64,000 bases of DNA. Source: Chondrus crispus. Its lineage: Eukaryota; Rhodophyta; Florideophyceae; Gigartinales; Gigartinaceae. The stretch covers positions 1-64,000 of the forward strand of contig NW_005178701.1 of the NCBI RefSeq assembly GCF_000350225.1, given 5' to 3'. The position numbers and the translations under genes were made by a program. Below the pieces are notes generated by a model. The model saw nothing but the letters and a program-made list of their open reading frames with translations. It had not been told where the DNA came from and ran no database searches. Numbering within the stretch: the first letter of the stretch is position 1; every line of letters begins with the position of its first letter. Shown in pieces: positions 30,339-41,421 of this stretch.

Positions 30339-31039
30339 TGTAGCATAAACACCCCCAGCGGAGAGGGGTGTATGCACAGCTCGACGTAGACCCCGTCCGA
30401 ACGGGAAGACGGGGGTGAAGCAGGACACCAGCTAACGGCACCGGGCAGCGGGCCCGGGTAGCGTGGTAGAGCGGGAACGGGGAGGACGCCGGTACGCGCG
30501 AGCGGTTCGACGCCTCGACGCCCCGGCGCGGTTCTGGGTAACGATCCAGTACCGACGGGCGGAGGCGGAGCCGGCTCGTGGGCGTACCGCGTGCGTCCTC
30601 AACCCGCGCTCCGTGCCGCTCTAAGGTAGTTAGCGAACGCTACCTTAGAATAAGCGGGAAGTCGGACCTTGACGGTCGGTGGGTGACAAGTCCGTGCTTG
30701 TCGCCTTTCCCCGCCGCCGGTCCGCTCCATATTTAATATACAAAACAATCTATCATAACACTACAATACCGAGGTACTGTAGTGGGCTACTGTAGTGCAG
30801 GTCAGCCTGCACTGTAATACTGTCAGCTATGTCGAGGCTGACAGTACACGTATCACTCGTAGTGCGTGCGCGCTTCGTTCGCGCGTGGTACACGTGTGCA
30901 CGTGTATGCGCGTGTCCCTTGTCCCCGTGGTGTACACGTGGACACGCGCGGTTGTACTGTAGAGCGTCGAGCTCTACAGTAGGGGATCCTGTTGTTGATC
31001 CAATCTAACTAGAAAGCCCCCAGGGGGGGTTATACTACA
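30339..31039 (-). repeat. LTR2, shared between the two tandem Ty3 copies
   Basis: 701 bp, + strand TGTAGCATAAACACCCCC to GGGGGGTTATACTACA. It is nearly identical to LTR3 (41422-42122). The minus-strand TATA-like element TATATTAAATATGG lies at about 30728-30741. Upstream of it (to the right, U3) are short inverted repeats such as GTGCAG..CTGCAC, CTGTCAG..CTGACAG, CGCGCTTCGTTCGCGCG and CTGTAGAGC..GCTCTACAG, plus CACGTG motifs. Downstream is the hairpin TAAGGTAG..CTACCTTA (30623-30648). Confidence 0.9.
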
Positions 31040-31085
31040 CGGCCCCCTCCACAAGTGTGAACGTCCGCGTTCACATGTGCTTGTA
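31040..31085 (-). promoter_or_regulatory. 3' polypurine tract plus duplicated pol-end hairpin (copy 2)
   Basis: Minus strand GGAGGGGGCCG abuts LTR2, with ACAAGTGTGAACGTCC..CGTTCACATGTGCTTGT as inverted repeat beside it. Read on the minus strand it still spells VNADVHT, close to the pol C-terminus VNADVHA. Confidence 0.75.
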
Positions 31086-31170
31086 GGGTGACTCGTGCTT
31101 CCTTCCCAGACTCGATCCTCGTTTCCCTATCGCCCCCCGCCTGCGTTCGTTCCTCATTTCCCCGTGCGTC

Positions 31171-32862
31171 GTGCTCTCCGTTCTTGTTCACCCCTTCCGT
31201 TGGCTGTCCTCCTCCCTCATCCCTCGCCCGGCACTTGGCGTCCTTCCTCGCTGCGCGCCCGGTCCCCGTCGAGGAGCACCGCTCATACTCCCCTTCACCC
31301 GCTTCGTGTGGCGGGGAGTATTTTCCTCCATTTCACCCTCATCTACCGTCGCTGCCCTCTGTCCGGGGCGACGATCGCGTACAAGGCGCTTCGTGCGGCG
31401 CCTTTACGGGTCGCGCCTCTCTCCTCGCGGTTGCCGGCGGTCGTCACTCTGCGTGCCCATCATGCTGTTCGAACATGGCTCTCTTCGTAGAGCAACGGGA
31501 GGCGCGAGAGTGAACGGCTCCTCTCGTACGACCGCAGCGTCCGATGCGCGGAGGTCCGTCCGGTGTGTGATCGGCATTCACAATTGCGCTCGCGACGGTC
31601 GCCTCACTGGCGGCGCCACTCGCCATCGAGGAAGTGCGCGGACGCGTAGTCGTTCGCTACCCTTCTTCTTGCCGCTCGCCGTCGAGGCGGGAGCGCGAAG
31701 ACGCAAAGTCCGTTTTCTATCTGGCGTACCTCGCCTTCGTGGCGGGCGCGCCGTCGGCTTCCACCGCACGATTTGCAGGATTATACCGGCGCGAGCGGGG
31801 GCGCTCCGGGGCCTGTGCCCGTGCGGTGGCGGTCGGTACCGCCCCCCGTACTGTAGACTTGCCGGCCCTCGCTGTCCGTGGCGAGGGCGCGGCGCGCGAC
31901 GACGCGCGACGACGATCCTTATGCGTGCGTATCCGCGGGCAACGACGCGCGACGACGATCCTTATCCTTATCGGCCCTCGCCACCGATGGCGAGGGCTCG
32001 GCGCGCAACGGCGCGCGACGACGATCCTTATCCTTATCGGCCCTCGCCACCGATGGCAAGGACGCGGCGCGCAACGACGCGCGACAACGGGTACCGCCCC
32101 CGTACTGTCGACTTGCCGGCCCTCGCTGTCCGTGGCGAGGGCGCGGCGCGCGACGACGCGTGGCGACGATCCTTATCCTTCGCGGCCCTCGCCACCGATG
32201 GCGAGGGCGCGGCGCGCGACGACGCGTGGCGACGATCCTTATCCTTCGCGGCCCTCGCCACCGATGGCGAGGGCGTGGCGCGCGACGACGCGCGGCGAAG
32301 ATCCTTATCCTTATCGGCCCTCGCCACCGATGGCGAGGGCGCGGCGCGCAACGACGCGCGACCACGATCCTTATCCTTATTGGCCCTCGCCTCTGATGGC
32401 GAGGGCGCGGGGTGCAACGACGCGCGACGACGATCCTTATCCTTATTGGCCCTCGCCACCGATGGCGAGGGCGCCGGGCGCAACGACGCGCGGCACGGTC
32501 CTTATCCTTCGCGACCCTCGCCACCGATGGCGAGGGCGCGGCGCGCGACGAATGGGCGGCGCGGTCCTTATCCTTCGCGGCCCTCGCCACCGATGGCGAG
32601 GGCGCGGCGCGCGACGAATGGGCGACGCGGTCCTTATCCTTCGCGGCCCTCGCCACCGATGGCGAGGGCGCGGCGCGCGACGAATGCGCGGCGCAGTCCT
32701 TATCCTTCGCGGCCCTCGCCACCGATGGCGAGGGTGCGGCGCGCGACGAATGCGCGGCGCAGTCCTTATCCTTCGCGGCCCTCGCCACGGATGGCGAGAG
32801 CGCGGCGCGCGACGAATGCAATTCTCTTTGGCCCCCTCGCCGTCGGCGGCGAGGGCTCGTAG
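31171..32862 (+). other. Long open frame across a minisatellite, doubtful gene
   Basis: 563 codons open on the + strand, but without an ATG at the 5' end of the frame. The C-terminal 330 residues are a 22-residue repeat (of the type RPSPPMARARRATTRDDDPY) created by the 66-bp minisatellite. Other frames on both strands are equally open there, because the unit length is a multiple of three and lacks stops. The first 200 residues show no similarity to cassette gene A. Probably not a real gene, though it occupies the same place in copy 2 as gene A in copy 1. Confidence 0.25.
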
Positions 32863-32870
32863 GGCAGCGC
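31860..32870. repeat. Minisatellite, about 14-15 x 66 bp, each unit with a hairpin
   Basis: Tandem 66-bp units, e.g. starts 66 bp apart at 32168/32234 and 32499/32565/32631/32697/32763. The unit contains TCCTTATCCTT, then GCCCTCGCCA, a CCGA loop, then TGGCGAGGGC, then GCGGCGCGC. The hairpin core is closely similar to that of the 53-bp array at 21778-22042, but unit length and flanks differ. Confidence 0.95.
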
Positions 32871-34036
32871 GGTGTCAGCGCGCGCGGCGGGGCAGCATCG
32901 CGCGGGCGGAAGGAGGGAGCGCAGACGCGGGGCCACGGTGAAGGCAGGCAGAGGGCACGGGGGAGTTCAGCGCGTCGTGTATGCAGCGCGCGCGTGCGCG
33001 TTTTTGTCCAGTAGCTACTGTAGAGCGCAAGCTCTACAGCGCGACATGCGCGCGCGCGTGCCGTCCAGCACTGCATTTGCGCAAAAGCGCCTTGACCTTG
33101 ATTAGATCAGCAAAAAATTGCAAAAATTAATTTTCCCGCGAAAATGTATTTTTGCCAAAAAATTAGTCCCCGCCCGTGGGGTGGTTATTGCCAAGTGTCG
33201 GGAGCGACGCACGTATCGCTGCCCTGTCATCGATTACATGTGGCTCGGTGGCGCTTCCCGCAAGTGCCACCGGCGCGGGGCTGTGTAAATTCCCATTCAC
33301 CCTTAATTTCATCTGTTTTTAACCTTCTGCCGTCGGTGGCGGCGGTTTGCCAGAACGGTCTGTACCGAATTTACAGTGCGTACCGCAGGCTGACGGTGAG
33401 GCGGGTCGACAGTTGTGGCACGAGTTCAGCGCCGACGTATTAATTGTGCGTCGGGCTTGTTCACCTCGTCCTCACTTGGTCCGTACCTTGAGCATGGGTA
33501 CGCCTCCATTGCTCCTCGTGTCTTATTTTAGGCGCCCCGTACGTTGGCGTACTCACGCACCGGCGCCAGGTTATCGAGGCGACCCTTTCGGTGGGCATGG
33601 CACGTTACAGAGCGCGTGAAATCCCACGCCCTACCCCGTGAGTTGGCGTTTAACAATTGGCGATTCGAGAGTTCATGCAGATCGCTGCTGCGCCCCTGTG
33701 GCGGCGAGGGGATTCGGGACCCCCTGACTCATGCTGTCGTGTTAATACCCCTGTGGGCTACCGCGGTTCTGGTCCGTATTGTCGGCTGGGAGGGTCCGTT
33801 GTTCTTCTCCGTTAGTTGCCGCTTCCGCTGGGATTGTCATAGGGCAGCCCGTACTGCTTTCTGTCACGCGACTTCTTCGACTTTGCGTGCTCCTTTCGAG
33901 GATCTTCGTCCGGTGTTGCTCCTGGAGTCGTGTGACTCCCTCCCCGTCGGGGGAGGTTGGAGGACCGGTGTCCTTGCCCCTTTATTGGAATTTTGTCCAA
34001 CCGCGGTCGGTTACCTGTATCCCAAAAGGAGCGGTT
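32871..34036. other. Non-coding right half of cassette 2
   Basis: No supported gene. AT-rich patch at about 33100-33165. From 33310 onward it is homologous to 22240-22954 with many differences. Confidence 0.45.
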
Positions 34037-34081
34037 GGGGGCCCCCTCCTCAAGCGTGAACGTCCGCGTTCACGTTTGAGT
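34037..34081 (-). promoter_or_regulatory. Internal polypurine-like tract at the end of pol (copy 2)
   Basis: Minus strand AGGAGGGGGCCCCC followed by the hairpin GTGAACGTCCGCGTTCAC, which encodes VNADVHA, the last residues of Pol. Confidence 0.65.
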
Positions 34082-37000
34082 TGAGGTCCATGCCGGTGCG
34101 TCTCCGGAGGCGTTGGGCGTAACGAGACACCAACTCCTCCGGGACGTGAGTCCGCGCAGTCCAGGTGGGCGTGTCGAAATCCGCCCACTTGATGAGGAAC
34201 TCGATAGTTCCGTCTTCCATATCCCGGTGCTTCAGTAGTCGCTCGACAGCGTACTGTGTCCCCTCTCTGACCTTTTCGGCGAGGTCAGCTGGGGTTGTTG
34301 TGCTCGCCCGTAGTGCGTCCGTCGGCGGTGGCGCGTATACGCAACGATCTGCGGAGACCCGCTCGGTGACCCCATCACGATCGATCGTGATAGTTCGGTG
34401 GTCGTTCGCGAGGACGCGGTAGGGTCCGACTGCGGGGGACGCGAGCTTGTTCGAAGTCTTCCCCCCGTCGGTGGGGTTGAGGTATACGTACTCTCCCGGA
34501 TGGAGTCGCGAATTGATCCGTCGTATGCGCTTATCGAAGTCGCGCTTGTAGCGAGCCTGCGTCCGTCGCAGGCTCCCGTAGGCCCTCTGGATTGTCGAAT
34601 CCAAGGTCTTGAGGAATTCGGCACGTTGGTTCCCCCTGTCAGCAGGGGGAACGTCACCGTCGGCTCGTCGAAGCGAGAACTCCGGCGGTGGTCTGCTGAG
34701 CACGAGCTCGAACGGTGTCGTGTTGGTGGCGCGGTGTACGTGGGAGTTATACGCATACGTAAGCGGCCCCACGTACATGTCCCAGTCATCTTGATGCTCG
34801 CCTACGTAGTTGCGTAGCATCGCAGCGATCGTTCGGTTGTATCGCTCGACTTGCCCGTTCGTCTGGGGATGGTACGCCGATGTGTACATATTAGTTATCC
34901 CCAGAACACGGCACGTGCTGTGGACAAACTTGGCATTAAACTGCGGTCCGTTATCCGACAGCAACGTGCGCGGGACGCCGTACTTAAACACCCACGATTC
35001 GCAGAACGCAACTGCGACGGTGTATGCGGTTATCGTGCGAAACGCAACGACTTGCGTCAGCTTGCTAAAGCGGTCCGTGATCACGAGCAGGAACCGTTTT
35101 CCTGACTTCGTCTTGGGGAGCGGCCCCAAGATGTCGATGGCCAGACTCTCGAGCGGCCTCGTAGCTGGAAACAATCTCAATCGGTTGAGATGTTTCCTCA
35201 GCTTGACCCGGTTCATCGCGCAGGTTCGACAACCTCGCACCGTGGCGGCAACATCTGCGGCCAGATGGGGCCAGTAGTACTCGCGACGGAGCGCGTAGTA
35301 CATACGGTTCTGGCCCGGGTGCCCTGCGATGACCGGGTTGTGGCACAGGCGAAGGAGCCTAGCGCGGAGCGTCCGAGGTACCACCACCTGCACGATAGCA
35401 GGGTCGAAGGGGTGTCTCCGTTTGAGCACCCCCTAGTGGTCCTCGAAGAACGCGGAGTCCCGGGACTCTGACTGTCGTGCCAAAACGGTTTGGCAGAAGT
35501 CATCCACGCGTTGCTCTTCGGCAATCTCCTCTATCGTAAGAGGAGCCGGAAGGTCGTCCTGCGGAGGGGCGACCGAAGAGTCGGGCGCGCCAGCCTCGTG
35601 GTCTGCGGTGCGCTCGATGTCGGTGGCGTCGAACTCGTCATTCTCCTCCCAAAACGAATTGGGTCCTTGGAGAGCGGGGGCTTCGTCGTCGCCCCTCGGC
35701 TCGTCGCGCGCTCGGGCGCGCGACCTTCTTCGTGAGCTGGCTTGGTTCCGTGTCGTCGCGAAGATGTGCTCGACCTCGTGGTCGCAGCTCGCGATGCAAA
35801 CGTGGCCCGCGAGCTCGTTCGATACGTCTCGAACGGTCGTGCCCGCGTCGAAGGTGGGAATGTCGTCATCCACCTCGACGCTGGGGCGAGGGTCGTCGAC
35901 GACTCTCGGCGACACGAGGCGTGACAGGGCGCCCGGTACCTGGTGCACGCGCCCGGGGCGGTACTGAATGGTGAAGTCGTATTCAGCCAGACGTAGCCGC
36001 CACCGGGTGAGTCTTCCGGAACTCTCGGTGAGGGACATGAGCCACCTCAAGGTGTCGTGATCCGTTCGGACTGTGAACTTCGTGCCTTCAACGTACGGCC
36101 GTAGTGTGCGGACGGCCCACACTACGGCGAAGCATTCGCGCTCGGTAGCGCTGTAGTTTCGTTCGCTGTCGTTCAGCGAGTAAGACCAATACCCAACGGG
36201 GCGCCAATCGTTTGGCTGGTCGTGCTCTTGGAGCAGTGTGCAGCCTAGTTGGTAGGCGCTCGCGTCGGTGTCGATCATGTACGGTCGTCCATGCCGAGGC
36301 AACGCGAGGATCGGCGGGGCGATCATGCACTCCTTAAGGTTCTCGAACGCCTGGAGTTGATCCTCGGTAGGATTATAGAAGTCAGGATCGGAATCCTTGC
36401 GCGTCATATCCGTCAACGGACGGGCTATTTTCGAGAAGCCCTTAACGAAGCGGCGATATACGTTACACGCCCCGAGGAACGAGCGCACCTGCGTCAGCGT
36501 CCTCGGGAACGTGAACGTTCGGAAGGCGTCGGCCGCCGTATCGGCCACGCTCAACTTACCTGGGGAGATGACGTGCCCCAGGTAGTATACCTTCGGTTGA
36601 AAGAAGCTACACTTCTTGAGCTTGAGGGAGATGCCGGCACTCCCTAACAAGCTCAAGACAGTGTCGAGATGCTTCGCGTGTTCCGCGTCCGTACGCGAGG
36701 ACACTATGACGTCATCGAGATAGACGAGGCATATTTGCCAGCGGACTCCGGAAAGGATAATATCCAATGCACGTTGGAAGGTGGCCGGTGCCCCTTTTAG
36801 TCCGAACGGCATGCGCAGGTGGCGAAACGTGCCCATGTGCGTCGTAAACGTGGTCTTATCCCGGTCCTCCGGAGCGACGGGGATCTGCCAATAACCGGAA
36901 TTGCAGTCCAACGTCGTAAAGACGGCTGCATCTCCTAACGAGTCGATGCAGTCGTCCATCCGGGGCAGCGGATACGAATCCGCTGCCGTCTTCGCGTTGA

Positions 37001-38770
37001 GACGCCGGTAGTCCACGCAGAACCGAAGAGAGCCGTCTTTCTTCGGGACGAGCACCACCGGGGACGCCCACTCGGTGCTGGCGGGTTCGATAACCCCTGC
37101 GTTCAGCATTTGGTTGACCTCCTTGGCAACCATCTCGCGCATGGCGGGCCCCTTCCGATAGGGCATCGAACGAATCGGTTTCGTTCCCGGTTCGAGAGGA
37201 ATGCGGTGTTCCGTGGCTCGGATCGTTCCGAGCGCACCGCTCTACAGACTCGAATGCTTACGGAGCATCTCGAGTACGTGGCCACGGAGCTTGTCATCGT
37301 CGATGTATGACAAGTCCACCTCTTTTTCCCAATCCATCGGTGGATTTTTTGGATCCTTTTTGTGGATGTTTACGGTGCCTCCCGCCGTCGGTTGGTCTCT
37401 AGGTGGCCGATCGTCCGTACCCACCTGTTCCCTCCTAACGCTCTCTAGCTCATCGGAGCTTGGTCGTCCAGCTCTTGCCTTCCCGACTTGATCGGTCAAG
37501 TCGGTCAGGTGTAGCGCGTGTGCGACCCCCTCGGCGACGCGACGTTCGGGCGCCAGGATCGCGAGGGGGTTGCGCGTCGCATACTCTACGACGGTGTGCT
37601 TCGGAAGCCGCCTTTCCCGTCGCGAAAAGTTCGCGACGAGGACGTCGAAGGTCTGATTCGGCAGTACCTCGACGACACCGTTCGTCAGCCTCACTCCATG
37701 TCGATGTTGAAGTGACGGCTTCGGCTCTATGAATACGAGGCCCCTCCCCGCAGTTGTCACACGCACGCGGGCTTGTGACATCGCGGGGATGGTAACCCAG
37801 CGGGCGATTCGGATCGCTTGCGGGGCGTCCTCGCGTACGTCTGGCCGACCCGTGTGTCGCCCGTGTCGCCTGGTACGCGGAGTCGGCTCCCCTTTTCCGT
37901 CGACGATGGCAACAGAGCCGCCTTGGCGCAGCTCCATCCGTTGAGACTCGATGTCGATACATCGCACGTGCGTATCGATGAAGGCCGTGCCGAGGAGGAC
38001 CGGCACGGCGAGCTGGTCTGCGACTACGAACGGAATTCGGAACACCGTGTTCCTCAACCGCACAGCCAGGCGGACGACGGCCGAAAGCTTGAGGGGGTTG
38101 CTATTGGCGCCTGCCAATCGTGGCAGAGGTGCGTCGTGCACGACGTAACGCGTCCAATCGGGGGGAAGGTCGGCCTTCCTCACCAGATTATACCCCGAGC
38201 ACGTATCAACGGCGATCGTGCGGGGTTTAAATGCATTTCCCTCTGTGGCTATCGAGCCGAGGACGTTGTAAATCTTCGAAGTCATAAGGCAAATGACGTC
38301 GTCGACAACCTTCGGGGCGGCCTTATCGGTGAGGTTGTTCCGCCGGGGCCTTCGATTTCGGTGCTGGCCCCGCTTGTGTTTCCTTCTCCCCCTTTCTTGG
38401 GGCCTCCGCGGATCAGTGACGCCCCCCGGATTATTCGAGTCCGTACGACACGAACCCTTCTCCGGCGACCTTGGGCTCGCGGGAGTCAGGCGGTCGACCG
38501 AATCTTTTCGGTCGTCGTTGCCCCCGTCGCCATTGTTACGCCTCCCCGGGACGTCGGCTGTCCCGGTGTCTTCTCCTCCTAACGTCGGGCCTTCGGAGGC
38601 CTCGACGTGCGCTCCCTCCTGTATCGGCATTACAGGAGCTCCCGTGCTCGCCTCCGGTAGCGGGGGATGTATTATCGGACAATACCCCCCGTGTCGTCGG
38701 CGAGCACGCGGGGTCGGGTCTAGTTCGTGGGGAAAAGACGGCTCACGCGACCGCGTGTACGTAACCGTCT
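34050..38770 (-). pseudogene. pol: Ty3 chromovirus Pol, copy 2, two nonsense mutations
   Basis: Same frame and domain order as copy 1 throughout. It is interrupted by TAG at 37242-37244 (TGG in copy 1, just before the RT domain) and TAG at 35430-35432 (CAG in copy 1, between RNase H and integrase). Both are single transitions. Otherwise the motifs are intact: DTCSGYNL, YLDD, IDTDASAYQLG, and an integrase whose third catalytic residue is Glu (NGQVERYNR, codon 34845-34847), unlike the Lys in copy 1. The ATG at 38630 corresponds to 27547 in copy 1. Full-length Pol cannot be made without readthrough. Confidence 0.85.
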
Positions 38771-41341
38771 TTACCCTTTTTTCGAACTACCCGTGCTATC
38801 GGAGCTAACCTCCTGGCTATCGACAGCCAGATCTTCTTCCGGTAGCCGGCCGCGTGGGTCGGGACGATTCCCCCACTGCGGCTCGGCGGCCGTGGCGAAG
38901 TATTCGGGTACTTCCGGGCCTTGACCTGCGGCGTCCGGTCGTCGCAGGATATGGGGGACGAAGCGAGTCGGCTCGCCTTCGTGACCCTCTGTGGGTAGAG
39001 GGTACAGATCCTCTACCCAGTCTTGCAGGTACATTATCGCATTTTGTACCTGTTGGGGTAACCGAGAACGGTCTTGGTCCCCTCTCTCTCCTTGGCGCGG
39101 GTACCTTGTGTCCGCCTGCCGGTAGGCGGTTCGATCCCGACGATCGACTTCGTTACGACGGTACCCGCCTCCACGGGGGGCGAAGCGTGCGCCCCCACCC
39201 GATCGGTTCGGGAAACCTTGACGCGGGGGACGGCCCTCGCCCGCCGCCTGCCGGAGGAGATTACGCGCACCGGGGCGCGTCTCCATCTGGTAGCGGTAGT
39301 TCCTGTACGCCGTGAACATTCGTTGTTCCGGCGACAGGAACGGGCACGCGTACATGGCATGCCCGTACGTACGGCATAGCCAGCACACGTACGCGCTGCC
39401 GTCCGTTGAGGCAAAGGTCGCCGCGTGCCGCGCCTCCTCATCGGTGAGGAGGGGCACGCGAGGCGAGGCGCTTCCCCTATCTCGACTCGAGATATCGAGC
39501 TCGGCGACGCGGGGGTCCGTGCCCCTTGCCACTCTCGGAGTGGCCGCGAATGCGGTCGCGTAACTCGATGTCGTTCCGGTCGACATTGGTGAGCGGGTTC
39601 GTGCCTCCACGGGCCCTGGTCCTTGCGTAATGAGGACAGGGTCGGCCTGCCACTCATCCTCCCCGATATGGAAGGTCGAGGCGGGCTAACTTGTCGCGGC
39701 GGACTTCGTAGTCCTGCCAGCCCTCCCTGCCGGTTTCGAATCCGGCAGAGGTAAACCGCGCCGGGCGCGGTACGTTGTACCTTCCGCCGTGGCGATACGG
39801 CGGATGGTTGGAAGATCGGTCTTCTGACTGCATGGCAGCCTTTGCACAGTTTCGGATAATGCGGCACGGGTTGCCGGTGCCAGTCCCCGCACGAAGTAGT
39901 GCGCGAGGGACTGTTCGGAGAAGACTGCCGTGCATCGGTACGCGGCAGTCTCGAGTCGGTCAGCAAACGTGCTTTCCGTCTCATGCGATTGCTGTCGCGC
40001 CGTAGTGACAGCGTCGTACGCTTCACCTAACACGTCGTCCGTGAGGTAGCGTTTTAAGAATTGATTCACGAGCCCCGGCCAGCTCACGTCGTCGTGGAGC
40101 TGGCCGGCGCGGAGGCCACGCATCGTATAACTCGTATACAGGCGCTCCGCGTCGCGCTCGAGGAAGTGCGCGAGGACTCGTACCGCAACACCTTCGGTCA
40201 GGTGTTGCGAGTTGAAGGTGATTCGGATATCCTTCAAGAACGGCAGCAGCTGGATCGGGTCGGTACCGTCGAAGCTGCGCATCGTGGGGCGGATCCCACG
40301 ACAGCGTTGGACGTACTTCGCGATCCGTCCCGCGTCACCCGAGGTAACGAGCCTCCAGGTGTTATCCAAGCGGTACATACGATAGTCAGCAACGGCGCTG
40401 AACTCTTGGATCATCGTATGTACCGGCTCGAGCCCGGGTTCAGCGGGACCCAGCGTGCCGAAGGAGGTAACCGGTAGCGTACGGACGACTACCGGACCTG
40501 GATGCTCGGCGTAACTCGCCGGCGGATAGCCGCCCCAGCGGGGATCGACGGAGAACATCGGTTCTCCGGATCTGCGGGCGGCTCCTCCACGGTCCTGTTC
40601 GTCCGCGTACGATACGCGGTCCACTTGCCGCCTACTTCCGACGATAGGCGGCAAGGCTTGGGTCTCAGACGCGAAGTTCGCGTCTATCGGAGGACGGCTT
40701 CCTTCTGCAGTCCGACTGGTAGCGGCACCAGTCGGACGCCAACCTTCGGGGGCGGCAGCGCTCGGAGGTACGGTACCACCGGGCCCTCTCGGGGGGGCAC
40801 CGGGTAGCCTTTCGGCCATGGTACGTTCCATGTCACGAGCACGCCGACGAGTGGGGTCGAGCTCAGCGGAGAGGTGCGCGAACGCACCCAATTGCTCTGC
40901 GGACGGAGAGGTTCGGTCCTCGGGTCGTCTCACCGAGGTCGGCCTCTCAGGGCCACCTTGCCCGGACGGTCCGGGCGAGGCGAAACGGGAGTCTTCGACG
41001 AGCACGATCCGCGAGTGTAACTCGTCGATCAGTGCTCGGAGATTCTCTAAGGACTGCGTCACTCTATCGAACCTCCCTTCACGCAGGGAGCGGAGTTCGG
41101 CCATACATCGAGTGTATACATGGTCAGATACATCGATCCGAAGGGAAGTACGGACTTCCTCGATGTATTCGGCTATGCGTTCGAACATCGCCGCCGCTCT
41201 TTCCTCGGAGGATCCGAGCGACGGTTCGCGGTCACGAGGACCTGCGTCGCCGTCGCCCGACGGGGCAGATGGGGACTGCACAGCGGCCGGAATCAGATCC
41301 GCCGCTTCGGAGCGGATCGAGGGCTCGAGCTCTTGGCTCAT
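38771..41341 (-). CDS. gag: Ty3 Gag (capsid - in-frame TAG - zinc knuckle), copy 2
   Basis: Counterpart of 27688-30258, with a number of amino-acid substitutions but the same layout. There is a capsid frame from the ATG at 41341 to the TAG at 39686-39688, then 304 further open codons with the CWLCRTYGHAMYAC knuckle to the TAA at 38771. The A6G3 run before the final stop is also preserved. No additional stop or frameshift has appeared in either half, which argues that both parts were under constraint until recently. Confidence 0.75.
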
Positions 41342-41407
41342 CTCGACGCGATCGGTTCGCGGAGGGAAGCCGAAGTCTTCTGGGAGATCGGACTCCAGGG
41401 TCTTCTA

Positions 41408-41420
41408 GGTCGGGAGACCA
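41408..41420 (-). promoter_or_regulatory. Primer binding site (copy 2)
   Basis: Identical to 30325-30337 (minus strand TGGTCTCCCGACC), one base inside LTR3. Confidence 0.65.
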
Positions 41421-41421
41421 C

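Larger units (their letters stand above)
20093..31039 (-). mobile_element. Ty3 chromovirus copy 1 (LTR1 - internal - LTR2)
   Basis: Coding strand is minus: 5' LTR at 30339-31039, PBS 30325-30337, gag 27688-30258, pol 22967-27687, extra cassette 20777-22954, PPT 20730-20741, 3' LTR at 20093-20729. The two LTRs differ in length (701 and 637 bp) and sequence, so they are not a simple recent pair. LTR2 is shared with copy 2 to the right. Confidence 0.75.

Noticed and set aside
31634..33076. Several long overlapping frames on both strands over the 66-bp array
   Set aside because: A stop-free unit with a length divisible by three opens several frames at once; the repetitive proteins are by-products.
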